Assembly: GCA_944350485.1 (NCBI GenBank)
Contig: CALVPE010000002.1
Coordinates: 1-37,568, forward strand
Direction of reading: 5' to 3'
DNA length: 37,568 bases
From: an uncultured Bacilli bacterium
GTDB lineage: Bacteria > Bacillota_I > Bacilli_A > RF39 > UBA660
The position numbers and the translations under genes are program-made. Shown here one piece after another: positions 1 to 7,069 of the stretch (position 1 is the stretch's first letter; each line of letters opens with the position of its first letter). The notes beneath the pieces are model-generated. The model was not told the DNA's origin, ran no database searches, and was given only the letters and a program-made list of their open reading frames with translations.

Positions 1-74
1 CCATGATGTACATCAGTAAATACAGTGGCTGCAACACGGTACATACTTTCATTTGTACTATTAATTTTATCCAT
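1..74 (-). CDS. 5' end of unrecognised protein (cut by window edge)
   Basis: On the minus strand an ATG at 74 opens a frame that stays open to the window edge, giving MDKINSTNESMYRVAATVFT and four more residues. An AAGGA about 10 bases upstream serves as ribosome binding site. The gene lies about 70 bases downstream of tRNA-Trp on the same strand. In many Bacillota tRNA-Trp precedes secE, but these residues do not look like SecE. With only 24 residues visible no family is assigned. Confidence 0.5.
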   Translation of the reverse strand, partial: MDKINSTNESMYRVAATVFTDVHH

Positions 75-146
75 TTTTCATCAATTCCTTTTACTATTGT
101 AATTATTTTATAAAACTCAAACCTTTCGTTGGAGTTTATTTACATA

Positions 147-220
147 TGGCAGGGACAGAAGGACTTGAACCCTCGTGAACGGTTTTGGAGACCGTCATTC
201 TACCACTGAATTATGTCCCT
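147..220 (-). tRNA. tRNA-Trp (anticodon CCA)
   Basis: Reading the minus strand from 220, a 7-bp acceptor stem (AGGGACA/TGTCCCT) closes a cloverleaf. The anticodon loop is CTCCAAA (anticodon CCA), and the T-arm contains GGTTCAAGTCC. The discriminator base G at 150 is followed by a genome-encoded CCA (149-147). A CCA anticodon, with TGG as the tryptophan codon throughout the window, shows the standard code and not the Mycoplasma TGA=Trp code. Confidence 0.96.
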
Positions 221-254
221 GTATAATATTTGTAAATTAATACAAACATTATAC
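221..254. repeat. Inverted repeat abutting the 5' end of tRNA-Trp
   Basis: Two 14-base arms (221-234 and 241-254) are complementary except for one position, with a 6-base loop. The repeat begins one base before the mature 5' end of tRNA-Trp, so in the minus-strand transcript it would fold directly ahead of the tRNA. On the minus strand the distal arm contains TATAAT, so it may also be the tRNA promoter -10. No good -35 is visible. Confidence 0.5.
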
Positions 255-350
255 TTAACTTATTTTAAGGATTATTTATTTAAGAATTTAATCTTAAACA
301 AATAAAAAGAAATGTAAAGAAAAAATTTCCTTTACGAAAACAAAAAATGT

Positions 351-380
351 TTGTTTAGAACTCTAATAAGCTCTAAACAA
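351..380. repeat. Perfect 9-bp inverted repeat upstream of promoter
   Basis: TTGTTTAGA (351-359) and TCTAAACAA (372-380) are perfect inverted arms around a 12-base loop. They lie about 27 bases before the -35 box of the next gene. This could be an operator or a weak terminator-like hairpin. Apart from this repeat and the one at 221-254, nothing else is recognisable in the gap 222-406. Confidence 0.4.
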
Positions 381-406
381 TTTAATTTTAACATTGTTTA
401 ATTTAC

Positions 407-435
407 TTGTCAATTATTATTTTTTTTTATATAAT
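407..435 (+). promoter_or_regulatory. Sigma-A promoter for the Lys-rich protein/sufB operon
   Basis: TTGTCA (407-412), a 17-base spacer and TATAAT (430-435). Transcription would begin near 442, which rules out the TTG at 407 as the start codon of the following gene. Confidence 0.8.
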
Positions 436-457
436 AAAGCTTGTTAGGAGTGATATG

Positions 458-1411
458 ATGTCAAATATGAAAGAAAGTCAAAATAAAAAAAAAAAAAACA
501 AATTAAATACTAATAATAACCAACATAAAAAAGGAAAAAATAGTAAAAATATTAAAGAAGAAGTTACAACTAAACCAATAAGTAAAAGTTCTAAAAAACA
601 AACAACTAATAAAATTAAAGTTGACAATACTCCTAAAACAAATACGCCTAAGAGAAAAAATAACTATCAAAAACTTCAAGCTAAAAAACAAATAAATATC
701 AAACAAGAAAAAACAAAAAAAATAAAAAAACAAGAAATTAAAAAAGCTAAAAGAGAAACTAAAATAAAAGATACTAACTTAAAAACTAAAAAGAAAGATT
801 ACAAAAAAATTAAAGTTTTTCTTGAAAAAGTTAAATTGATCATTTTAAGTTTTTTAATTAATCTTAAAAAGATTTTAAAAAAAATTTATAATTGTTTTAA
901 AAAAATCATAAAAACTTTAATTTTGAAAATAAAAAAAATATTTAGTAAAGTAAATAAAATCAAACATCAAGACAAAAAAGAAATAAATAAAGAAAATAAA
1001 AAAAATAAAAATTTAAATAATTTTTCATTAAAAAAGAAAGAAAAAACTTTTATTATTGAAAATAATACTATTGAAAAAATAGAGAATAATCTTATAATGA
1101 AAAGTTTAACTGGTAAAATTTTGCCAATAACTTTTACTAAATTTGATCGGAAGCGAAGAAAAAATATTTATTTAAAAGAAGCTTTATTATTTACAATTAT
1201 TTTTACTTTAATAGATATTATAGCTTTTTATAATCTTAGTTTTGTTAATATTTTAAATATTTTTGATAATAATATTATTAATTTAATAGCAACAATTTTT
1301 TTAACTTTATTAGTTTTGTTAATTGGTTCATATTTATTAGATTATTTAATAACAGAAGCTATGTTAAAAAAATATAAAAGACGTATTTTTAAAAAGAAAC
1401 AAGGTGATTAA
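458..1411 (+). CDS. Lys/Asn-rich protein with C-terminal membrane hairpin, unknown function
   Basis: This 317-residue protein is not recognised. ATG 458 is chosen because AGGAG (446-450) lies 7 bases upstream; ATG 455 is the alternative. Residues 1-120 are extremely rich in Lys, Asn and Gln and probably disordered. Residues about 125-180 form Lys-rich amphipathic stretches. The last 80 residues hold two membrane segments (around 240-258 and 272-295) followed by a basic tail. The expected topology is both ends in the cytoplasm, with a strongly positive N-terminal region that could contact nucleic acid or acidic lipid (inference). The stop overlaps sufB by 8 bases, so the two are co-transcribed and probably translationally coupled. 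Some of the Lys richness reflects AAA codons in an AT-rich genome. Confidence 0.8.
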   Translation: MSNMKESQNKKKKNKLNTNNNQHKKGKNSKNIKEEVTTKPISKSSKKQTTNKIKVDNTPKTNTPKRKNNYQKLQAKKQINIKQEKTKKIKKQEIKKAKRETKIKDTNLKTKKKDYKKIKVFLEKVKLIILSFLINLKKILKKIYNCFKKIIKTLILKIKKIFSKVNKIKHQDKKEINKENKKNKNLNNFSLKKKEKTFIIENNTIEKIENNLIMKSLTGKILPITFTKFDRKRRKNIYLKEALLFTIIFTLIDIIAFYNLSFVNILNIFDNNIINLIATIFLTLLVLLIGSYLLDYLITEAMLKKYKRRIFKKKQGD

Positions 1412-2720
1412 AATCGAAATTAGAGGTTTAAATTTAGAAAATATTAAAACTATTTCTAAATTAAAAAAAGAAGATAATTATTTTTATAATTATCGTTTAA
1501 AAAGTTATGAAATATTTAAAAAATTAAAAGATCCTTTTTTTGGACCAAAATATGATATTGATTATGATAAGATTATTTATTATAAGACTTTGCAAGATGA
1601 GATAAAAAATACTTGGAAAGATGTTTCTTTAGATATTCAAAATGAATTTAAAGATTTAGGGGTTATTGAAAGTGAAAAGAATTTAGATGGTATTGGCATT
1701 CAATATGAAAGTGAAGTAATATATCATAATATGTTAAAGGAAGTAGAAGATAAGAAAGTTATTTTTACATCAATTGATGATGCAATTAGAAGGTATCCTA
1801 ATTTAGTAAGAAAATATTTGGGAACTTTAGTTTCTAATTATGATAATAAGTTTGCTGCTTTAAATTCTTGTGTTTTTTCAGGGGGAAGTTTTATTTATAT
1901 TCCTAAAAATACGAAGTTAGAAAGACCACTTCAAAGCTATTTTCGTATTAATAGTAAACAAATGGGTCAATTTGAAAGAACTTTAATTATTGTTGATGAT
2001 AATAGTGATTTACATTATATTGAAGGTTGTACAGCTCCTACTTATAGTGATTCTAGTTTACATGCTGCTGTTGTTGAAATTTTCGTTGGGAAAAATAGTC
2101 ATTGTCGTTATTCAACAATTCAAAACTGGGCTAATAATGTTAATAATTTAGTTACTAAACGAGCTTTAGTTTTAGATAATGGAGTAATGGAGTGGATTGA
2201 TGGTAATATTGGTAGTTTAAATACGATGAAATATCCAGCTTGTATATTAAAAGGTGACAATTCACAAGGTACTTGTATTACTATAAGTGTTGCTACTAGT
2301 GGGCAAAGTCAAGATACAGGAAGTAGAATGATTCATCTTGGCAAAAATACCAAAAGTAAAATTATCTCTAAAAGTATTGCTTTAAATGGTGGAAATGCTA
2401 CTTATCGAGGTAAAATTCATATTACTAAAAAAGCAGTTAATAGCGAAGCTAGTTTAAAATGTGATACTTTAATTCTTGATAATAAAAGTAAAAGCGATAC
2501 AGTTCCAATTAATATTAATCAAAATAATTCTAGTAAAGTTTTTCATGAAGCAACTGTTTCTAAAATAAGTGAAGATAATTTAAGATATTTGATGAGTAGG
2601 GGATTATCTCGAGAAAAAGCTATGGAATTAATAATTTTAGGATTTACATCCGAATTTAAGAAAGAATTGCCAGTTGAGTATGCAGTTGAGTTAAATCAAT
2701 TAATTAAAAAAAATTTATAA
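1404..2720 (+). CDS. sufB: Fe-S cluster assembly scaffold protein SufB
   Basis: SufB is the scaffold subunit of the SUF SufBCD complex, which builds Fe-S clusters in the cytoplasm. The 438 residues follow the family throughout: an N-terminal helical part, a central beta-helix (KYPACILKGDNSQG region) and the conserved C-terminal block. The Cys of KCDTLILDN (C353) matches E. coli Cys405, and VFHEA (H381, E382) matches His433/Glu434, so the essential residues are present. No sufC, D, S or U is in the window, which is unusual because sufB normally ends that operon. The start is uncertain. GTG 1404 overlaps the upstream gene but has no ribosome binding site, whereas a clear AAGGTGA (1401-1407) is ideally spaced for an ATC codon at 1413. 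A terminator follows. Confidence 0.93.
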   Translation: MIKIEIRGLNLENIKTISKLKKEDNYFYNYRLKSYEIFKKLKDPFFGPKYDIDYDKIIYYKTLQDEIKNTWKDVSLDIQNEFKDLGVIESEKNLDGIGIQYESEVIYHNMLKEVEDKKVIFTSIDDAIRRYPNLVRKYLGTLVSNYDNKFAALNSCVFSGGSFIYIPKNTKLERPLQSYFRINSKQMGQFERTLIIVDDNSDLHYIEGCTAPTYSDSSLHAAVVEIFVGKNSHCRYSTIQNWANNVNNLVTKRALVLDNGVMEWIDGNIGSLNTMKYPACILKGDNSQGTCITISVATSGQSQDTGSRMIHLGKNTKSKIISKSIALNGGNATYRGKIHITKKAVNSEASLKCDTLILDNKSKSDTVPININQNNSSKVFHEATVSKISEDNLRYLMSRGLSREKAMELIILGFTSEFKKELPVEYAVELNQLIKKNL

Positions 2721-2740
2721 TGTCAAATTTGTGTAAATTA

Positions 2741-2776
2741 AAAAATCTCGGAATTTAATAATTAGAGATTTTTTTC
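2741..2776 (+). terminator. Terminator after sufB
   Basis: Stem AAAAATCTC (2741-2749) pairs with GAGATTTTT (2765-2773), followed by further T residues. It lies 20 bases after the sufB stop. Confidence 0.75.
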
Positions 2777-2819
2777 TTCGTAATTTAATAAATTGTTTTT
2801 AGAAAAAAATATTGATTTT

Positions 2820-2848
2820 CAAATATTTTTAAATATTTGAAATATAAT
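2820..2848 (+). promoter_or_regulatory. Palindrome next to a -10 box upstream of ssb
   Basis: A perfect 9-bp inverted repeat, CAAATATTT-TT-AAATATTTG (2820-2839), ends three bases before TATAAT (2843-2848). No -35 consensus is present, because the palindrome occupies its place. This suggests a regulator-bound promoter, although AT-rich palindromes also arise by chance. Confidence 0.4.
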
Positions 2849-2908
2849 TTTCACTTTTGCTTTCTTTAAATAATTTCTTTATATTGGTTCTTGAAAGGAG
2901 GAGTTTCT

Positions 2909-3265
2909 TTGATTAATAATGTTATGTTAGTTGGAAGATTAGTAAAAGATCCAGAAATATTAGAAACAGAAAATGGAAGTAAAGTATCGAATATTACTTT
3001 AGCAGTTAATAGACAATTTAAAGGTTCTGATGGAAGTTATCATACTGATTTTGTAGATTGTGTTTTATGGAATAATTTTGCTAAAAATGTTAGTACTTAT
3101 TGTACCAAAGGAGATTTATTAGGAATTAGAGGCCGCATACAAGTTGATACTTACGAAAAAGAAGATGGTACTAAAAGAAAAGTAACAGCAGTTGTTGCTG
3201 AAAGAATAACGTTTCTATCATCAGCTAAAGAAAATGATGGAATGGAGCTATCTTCTGATGATTAG
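2909..3265 (+). CDS. ssb: Single-stranded DNA-binding protein, short paralogue
   Basis: An OB-fold protein that coats single-stranded DNA. The start is TTG 2909, six bases after AAAGGAGGA (2894-2902), and gives the family N-terminus MINNVMLVGRLVKDPE. An upstream in-frame TTG at 2891 lies in the ribosome binding site and is rejected. At 118 residues it is shorter than a typical main SSB (about 150-170). It lacks the Gly/Gln-rich linker and the DDDIPF-type tip, ending instead in the acidic MELSSDD. It stands alone and is not between rpsF and rpsR, so it may be a second copy of the SsbB type used in DNA uptake or repair (inference). Confidence 0.9.
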   Translation: MINNVMLVGRLVKDPEILETENGSKVSNITLAVNRQFKGSDGSYHTDFVDCVLWNNFAKNVSTYCTKGDLLGIRGRIQVDTYEKEDGTKRKVTAVVAERITFLSSAKENDGMELSSDD

Positions 3266-3266
3266 T

Positions 3267-3290
3267 AAATGCCAACATTAGTTGGTATTT
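3267..3290 (+). terminator. Hairpin directly after the ssb stop
   Basis: AAATGCCAAC (3267-3276) pairs with GTTGGTATTT (3281-3290), 10 bp with one G-T pair and a 4-base loop. It is a stable hairpin but no T-run follows. Its right arm shares six bases with the left arm of the larger inverted repeat that begins at 3285, so the two folds exclude each other. Confidence 0.5.
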
Positions 3291-3457
3291 AGAACTATTT
3301 AAATGCAAATATTTACATTGCTCAACTAAATATTGGGTAATACTACTTTACCTTTCAATTTAATATTGTGTACTATTACTCTATCTCTTATAATAGTATA
3401 AAATTTTAATTGTTTTATTAATTATTTATTAATCGTAATTTAAATAGTTCTAAATAC
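3285..3457. repeat. 173-bp element bounded by a perfect 20-bp inverted repeat, candidate structured RNA
   Basis: The arms at 3285-3304 and 3438-3457 are exact reverse complements over 20 bases. Inside lie two smaller inverted repeats: GGTAA/TTACC (about 3336-3352), and TACTATTA (3371-3378) with TAATAGTA (3391-3398). Folded as RNA this gives one long closing stem with two internal hairpins, and a strong terminator begins 6 bases later. There is no open reading frame. It could be a small RNA, the 3' region of the ssb transcript, or a MITE-like insertion. It accounts for most of the gene-free stretch 3266-3639; the remaining part, 3500-3596, shows only short AT-rich repeats. Confidence 0.5.
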
Positions 3458-3462
3458 TAATT

Positions 3463-3499
3463 AAATAGTTGTTACTATACACAGCTATTTTTTCTTTTT
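3463..3499 (+). terminator. Terminator after the inverted-repeat element
   Basis: AAATAGTTGT (3463-3472) pairs with ACAGCTATTT (3481-3490), 10 bp with one G-T pair and an 8-base loop, followed by TTTCTTTTT. Confidence 0.7.
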
Positions 3500-3596
3500 A
3501 AATACATTATATGTTAACTTCGGTATTTATTAGTATACTAGGCTTTGAATAGTAACAAATAGTTTACAAAAAAATTGTCAAAAACAACAATTTAAA

Positions 3597-3625
3597 TTGA
3601 CAAGACTAAAAACATTTGCTATCAT
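3597..3625 (+). promoter_or_regulatory. Promoter of tRNA-Ser
   Basis: TTGACA (3597-3602), 17 bases, TATCAT (3620-3625). The tRNA begins 14 bases after the -10 box. Confidence 0.75.
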
Positions 3626-3639
3626 ATATTTAGTCATTT

Positions 3640-3732
3640 GGAGTAGTACTCAAGAGGCTGAAGAGGCTCCCCTGCTAAGGGAGTAGATCGGGTTAAACTG
3701 GTGCGAGGGTTCAAATCCCTCCTGCTCCGCCA
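3640..3732 (+). tRNA. tRNA-Ser (anticodon GCU)
   Basis: Class II tRNA of 93 bases with an encoded CCA (3730-3732). The acceptor stem is GGAGTAG/CTGCTCC with one G-T pair. The anticodon stem CTCCC/GGGAG carries loop CTGCTAA (anticodon GCT, reading AGC/AGT). A long variable arm and the T-loop TTCAAAT follow. Confidence 0.96.
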
Positions 3733-3774
3733 TATATTGATTAAATCTCTTAAATAGAGTTTTTTTTGAATTTT

Positions 3775-3809
3775 AAAACTTAGAAATAATGGAAATTTCT
3801 AAGTTTTTT
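3775..3809 (+). terminator. Terminator between tRNA-Ser and mtnN
   Basis: A perfect 13-bp stem, AAAACTTAGAAAT (3775-3787) with ATTTCTAAGTTTT (3795-3807), loop of 7, then T residues. Confidence 0.85.
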
Positions 3810-3857
3810 CTATAAATAATATTAAAAAAAATTCAATTAAATAAGCTCCATTATTAA

Positions 3858-3886
3858 TTTACATCTTTAAATGACTGTGATATAAT
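3858..3886 (+). promoter_or_regulatory. Promoter of mtnN
   Basis: TTTACA (3858-3863), 17 bases, TATAAT (3881-3886) with an extended TGA before the -10 box. Confidence 0.8.
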
Positions 3887-3912
3887 TGTCTCATTAAGAA
3901 GTTGAGGTAATT

Positions 3913-4614
3913 ATGAAAAAAGTAGGAATTATCTTTGCTATGGAAGAAGAATTAATAGCTTTAAAAAAGTGTTTACAATTAGAAACTGAATATGAAATCT
4001 TTGAATTAAAATTTTATGAGGGTTTAATCGGAAACATGAAATGTGTTTTGGTTGAAAGTGGAATTGGAAAAGTAAATGCAGCTCGATGTTCCCAAATATT
4101 AATTGATAATATGCAAGTTGACTTTATATTTAATATTGGAGTTGCTGGTGGTATTAAAGAAAATTTAAAAGTTTTAGATGTTGTAATTGGTGATAAGTTA
4201 GTTCAACATGATTTTGATATTACAGCTTTTAATCATGAAAAAGGTTATATTCCTAAAGTTGGAATTTTTATTGAAAGTGATCCTTATTTAGTTTCTGTAG
4301 CTCAAAGTTTAATAACAGATGATAGTTATAAAATAGGAGTAATAGCCTCTGGAGATATTTTTTGTACTGATCTAAATATGAGCTTAAAAATTAATCAAAA
4401 ATTTAAAGCCCTATGTGTTGAAATGGAAGGTGCTAGTATTGCTCAAGTTTGTTTTTTAAATCATATTCCGTTTTTAATTATAAGAAGTATTTCGGATCTT
4501 CCAGGATCTAATAATACTTTAACTTATGAAGAATTTTTAGAAAAAAGTTCCGTTAAAGTTGCTAATTTTTTAGTTAAGATTTTTAACAAAATAAATCAAG
4601 ATTTTTCTAATTAA
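3913..4614 (+). CDS. mtnN: 5'-methylthioadenosine/S-adenosylhomocysteine nucleosidase
   Basis: Cleaves adenine from 5'-methylthioadenosine and S-adenosylhomocysteine in the cytoplasm, which recycles by-products of polyamine synthesis and methylation. The 233 residues match the family length. The catalytic acid region is FAMEEEL (E11-E13), VEMEGA (170-175) binds the ribose, and the catalytic Asp is D195 in RSISDLPG. The central NIGVAGGI motif is also typical. ATG 3913 follows GAGGT at a good distance. The next gene starts 20 bases after the stop with its own ribosome binding site, so the two probably share a transcript, although no functional link is evident. Confidence 0.95.
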   Translation: MKKVGIIFAMEEELIALKKCLQLETEYEIFELKFYEGLIGNMKCVLVESGIGKVNAARCSQILIDNMQVDFIFNIGVAGGIKENLKVLDVVIGDKLVQHDFDITAFNHEKGYIPKVGIFIESDPYLVSVAQSLITDDSYKIGVIASGDIFCTDLNMSLKINQKFKALCVEMEGASIAQVCFLNHIPFLIIRSISDLPGSNNTLTYEEFLEKSSVKVANFLVKIFNKINQDFSN

Positions 4615-4633
4615 TTAAATTTTAAGGTGAATT

Positions 4634-6172
4634 ATGAATATAAAAAAGGATTTAAATATTAATAATAGATTAGAAGAACATGATATGATTCCTATTAAAA
4701 ATAGTAAAATAAAAAAAAGAATTAAAAATAATGAAAATAATAAGAATAAAAAAGATGATACGCGAGTAAGAAAAACAAATTATCAAGATCGAAGAAAAAT
4801 TTGTTTGTTAATGATATTTTTACTAGTTAGTTTAGTTATTTTGATAGTTTTGTTCTTTCCAAGATTAACTTTAAAAGGAGAAACAGAAATAGTTTTAAAT
4901 TATCAAGATAAATATCAAGAACCGGGTTATGATGTTAAAATATTAAGTTTTAAAATTAATACGAAGGTTGATATAAATAGTACTATTCAAAATGGTAAAG
5001 TTGGTAGTTATGATGTATTATATAAAACAAAATTGGGATTTCTTACTTTGAAAAAGAAAAGAAAAGTAGTAATTGTTGATCAAGAAAAACCAGTTATTAT
5101 AGTTAATAATAATCTTAAAATTTGTCCAAATGCTAGTCTTGATAGTATAAAATATCAGATTTTTGATGCTTATGATGGTGATTTAACCTCAAAAGCTAAG
5201 ATTGTAGAAGAAAATGATTATGTAAGTTTTCAAGTTGTGGACTCATCAGGTAATATTAGCACTAAAAAAATTAATTTAATGAGATTAGATGATAAAAATC
5301 CAGAACTAATTCTTAAAGGTGAAAAAAAGATTTACTTAACCGTCGGTGAAGTCTATACGGAACCAGGTTATAGTGCTAGTGATAATTGTGATTTTGATTT
5401 AACCAGTAAAGTAATCGTTGAAGGACAAGTATTGAATAAGCCAGGAACTTATCAAATTAAATATACTGTTTCTGATAATAGTCAAAATACGACTAGTGTT
5501 ATTAGAGAAGTTGTAGTAACAAGTTCTTTATATAATCAAGGGGTTATTCATAAAGGGGCAGTTTATTTAACTTTTGATGATGGTCCTAAGCGTGGTACTA
5601 CTGATTTAATTTTAGATATTTTAAAAGAAGAAAATGTTAAAGCCACCTTCTTTGTTACTAATAGTGGTCCTGATGATTTAATTAAGCGAATTTATAATGA
5701 AGGTCATACTATTGGTTTACATACTGCTAGTCATAATTATAAATATATTTATTCATCAATTGATAATTATTTTGCTGATTTAAATAAAGTTAGCCAAAGA
5801 GTAAATAAAATAACTGGAGTTCAAAGTAAAATAATTAGATTTCCAGGTGGAAGTAGCAATACAATTAGTCGAAGTTATCAAAGGGGTATTATGAGTAATT
5901 TAACTAAATTGGTTATTTCTAAAGGTTATCATTATTTTGATTGGAATATTGATTCTAATGATGCTAGTGGTGCTAATACTAGTAATGCTGTTTATAATAA
6001 TGTTATTAAAGGATTATCCAAAAATAAATCCAATGTCATTTTAATGCATGATGTTAAAACAACTACCAAAGATGCCCTTAGAGATATTATCAAATATGGT
6101 AAAAATAATGGTTATCAATTTGAAAAAATAGAAATGGATACTTACATGGTTAGACATTCTGTCAATAATTAA
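4634..6172 (+). CDS. Membrane-anchored NodB polysaccharide deacetylase with Ig-like modules
   Basis: Predicted to deacetylate peptidoglycan or another wall polymer outside the cell. The 512 residues run: a Lys/Asn-rich cytoplasmic tail (1-55), one membrane segment (about 57-76), Ig-like modules of DUF5011 type (the clearest about 220-295, containing EPGYSASDN and KPGTYQIKYTVSDNS), then a NodB domain (about 308-505). NodB motifs are intact: TFDDGP (313-318), with metal ligands D316, H363 and H367 in HTASH, RFPGG, DWNIDSND and VILMHD. The ribosome binding site is AAGGTGA just before ATG 4634. The bitopic layout resembles PgdA-type deacetylases. The exact substrate cannot be read from sequence. 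Confidence 0.92.
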   Translation: MNIKKDLNINNRLEEHDMIPIKNSKIKKRIKNNENNKNKKDDTRVRKTNYQDRRKICLLMIFLLVSLVILIVLFFPRLTLKGETEIVLNYQDKYQEPGYDVKILSFKINTKVDINSTIQNGKVGSYDVLYKTKLGFLTLKKKRKVVIVDQEKPVIIVNNNLKICPNASLDSIKYQIFDAYDGDLTSKAKIVEENDYVSFQVVDSSGNISTKKINLMRLDDKNPELILKGEKKIYLTVGEVYTEPGYSASDNCDFDLTSKVIVEGQVLNKPGTYQIKYTVSDNSQNTTSVIREVVVTSSLYNQGVIHKGAVYLTFDDGPKRGTTDLILDILKEENVKATFFVTNSGPDDLIKRIYNEGHTIGLHTASHNYKYIYSSIDNYFADLNKVSQRVNKITGVQSKIIRFPGGSSNTISRSYQRGIMSNLTKLVISKGYHYFDWNIDSNDASGANTSNAVYNNVIKGLSKNKSNVILMHDVKTTTKDALRDIIKYGKNNGYQFEKIEMDTYMVRHSVNN

Positions 6173-6303
6173 AAAATTTCTTAATATCAAAAGATGATAG
6201 TGTAAAACACATTAACTACTTTAACTTAGTAATTTAAATAATTATGAGGTTAAAATTATATTTTAATTAAGAAAAATTTTTTATTATCAAAGTTCAAGTA
6301 TTA

Positions 6304-6328
6304 AAAAAAGTAGTTTCAGCTACTTTTT
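6304..6328 (-). terminator. Terminator of the minus-strand operon, overlapping the stop codon
   Basis: AAAAAGTAG (6305-6313) and CTACTTTTT (6320-6328) with a 6-base loop. On the minus strand it ends in a T-run. It includes the stop codon of the gene at 6316-7059 and may act in both directions, since the converging deacetylase gene has no other clear terminator. Confidence 0.75.
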
Positions 6329-7059
6329 AATTTAAACTTAATTGTTAAATAAGGATACTTTTCATCAATACTCATACCATAACTTAAATCATAATCTTTA
6401 AAAATATATAAATCTTTTTTATTATCAATATATAAATTCATATTACTTAAAGTAATATCTTTAAAATTTAAATCATTTAAATATTCATTAAAACTAATAT
6501 CTAAATCAAGTAAATCATTTTCTCTTTCATAATTATAGTATTTTATCATATAGTTTTTTACAATAGTATTAACTTGATTTACACTTAATTGATACTTATT
6601 TAAAATATCTTGATTTGTTAATTGAGTGTGATTTTTGGTATTAATATTATAAGTTTTATATTCAAGATAAGCTAAATCATCAGTTGTTTCATAACTTATA
6701 TTTAAAGCAATTGATAGGATATCATCATTATAACTTGCTTCATAATCAATATAACCATTTTGATAACAAGCTCTTAATAAAAATGTTTGAATTAATTCAT
6801 CATTAATTTTGTTATAAGTCGAATTAGATAGTTTTAAATAAGGAACTCGATTTTTCTTTAAAACTTCTTCTAAATTACAAGATAAATTTTCTTTTAATTT
6901 TTCACTGATATCTTTAGAAGTTAAAGTTTTAATGTAAGAATTGATTAAGGTATTATTAGTTTTTACTGATCCTAAAATGATTTTTAGAATAATTGCTAGT
7001 ATTATAAAAATACTAATGATGATAATAGTTTTTTTCTTTTCTTGGATAAATTCTTTCAT
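6316..7059 (-). CDS. Membrane protein with RsiV-like (DUF3298-type) ectodomain, tentative
   Basis: A 247-residue protein with a short basic N-terminus, one membrane segment (about 12-31) and an extracytoplasmic domain. The stretch YLEYKTYNINTKNHTQLTNQ has the pattern typical of DUF3298 domains, which occur in the lysozyme receptor/anti-sigma factor RsiV and in the PdaC deacetylase. No catalytic residues are apparent and no sigma factor gene is adjacent, so an anti-sigma role is not claimed. ATG 7059 follows AGAGGTGAAAG. It starts 10 bases after the stop of the VanY-like gene, so the two form an operon and may act together at the wall (inference). Confidence 0.65.
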   Translation of the reverse strand: MKEFIQEKKKTIIIISIFIILAIILKIILGSVKTNNTLINSYIKTLTSKDISEKLKENLSCNLEEVLKKNRVPYLKLSNSTYNKINDELIQTFLLRACYQNGYIDYEASYNDDILSIALNISYETTDDLAYLEYKTYNINTKNHTQLTNQDILNKYQLSVNQVNTIVKNYMIKYYNYERENDLLDLDISFNEYLNDLNFKDITLSNMNLYIDNKKDLYIFKDYDLSYGMSIDEKYPYLTIKFKLKSS

Positions 7060-7069
7060 CTTTCACCTC

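Noticed and set aside
503-733. Open frame on the minus strand opposite the Lys-rich gene
   Set aside because: It is Phe-rich because it is the antisense of AAA codons, and has no ribosome binding site. The plus strand has a promoter, start site and operon context.
6164-6287. Long imperfect AT-rich inverted repeat in the convergent gap after the deacetylase gene
   Set aside because: The arms match only with slippage and consist almost wholly of A and T. A shorter, clearer terminator at 6304-6328 explains the gap.
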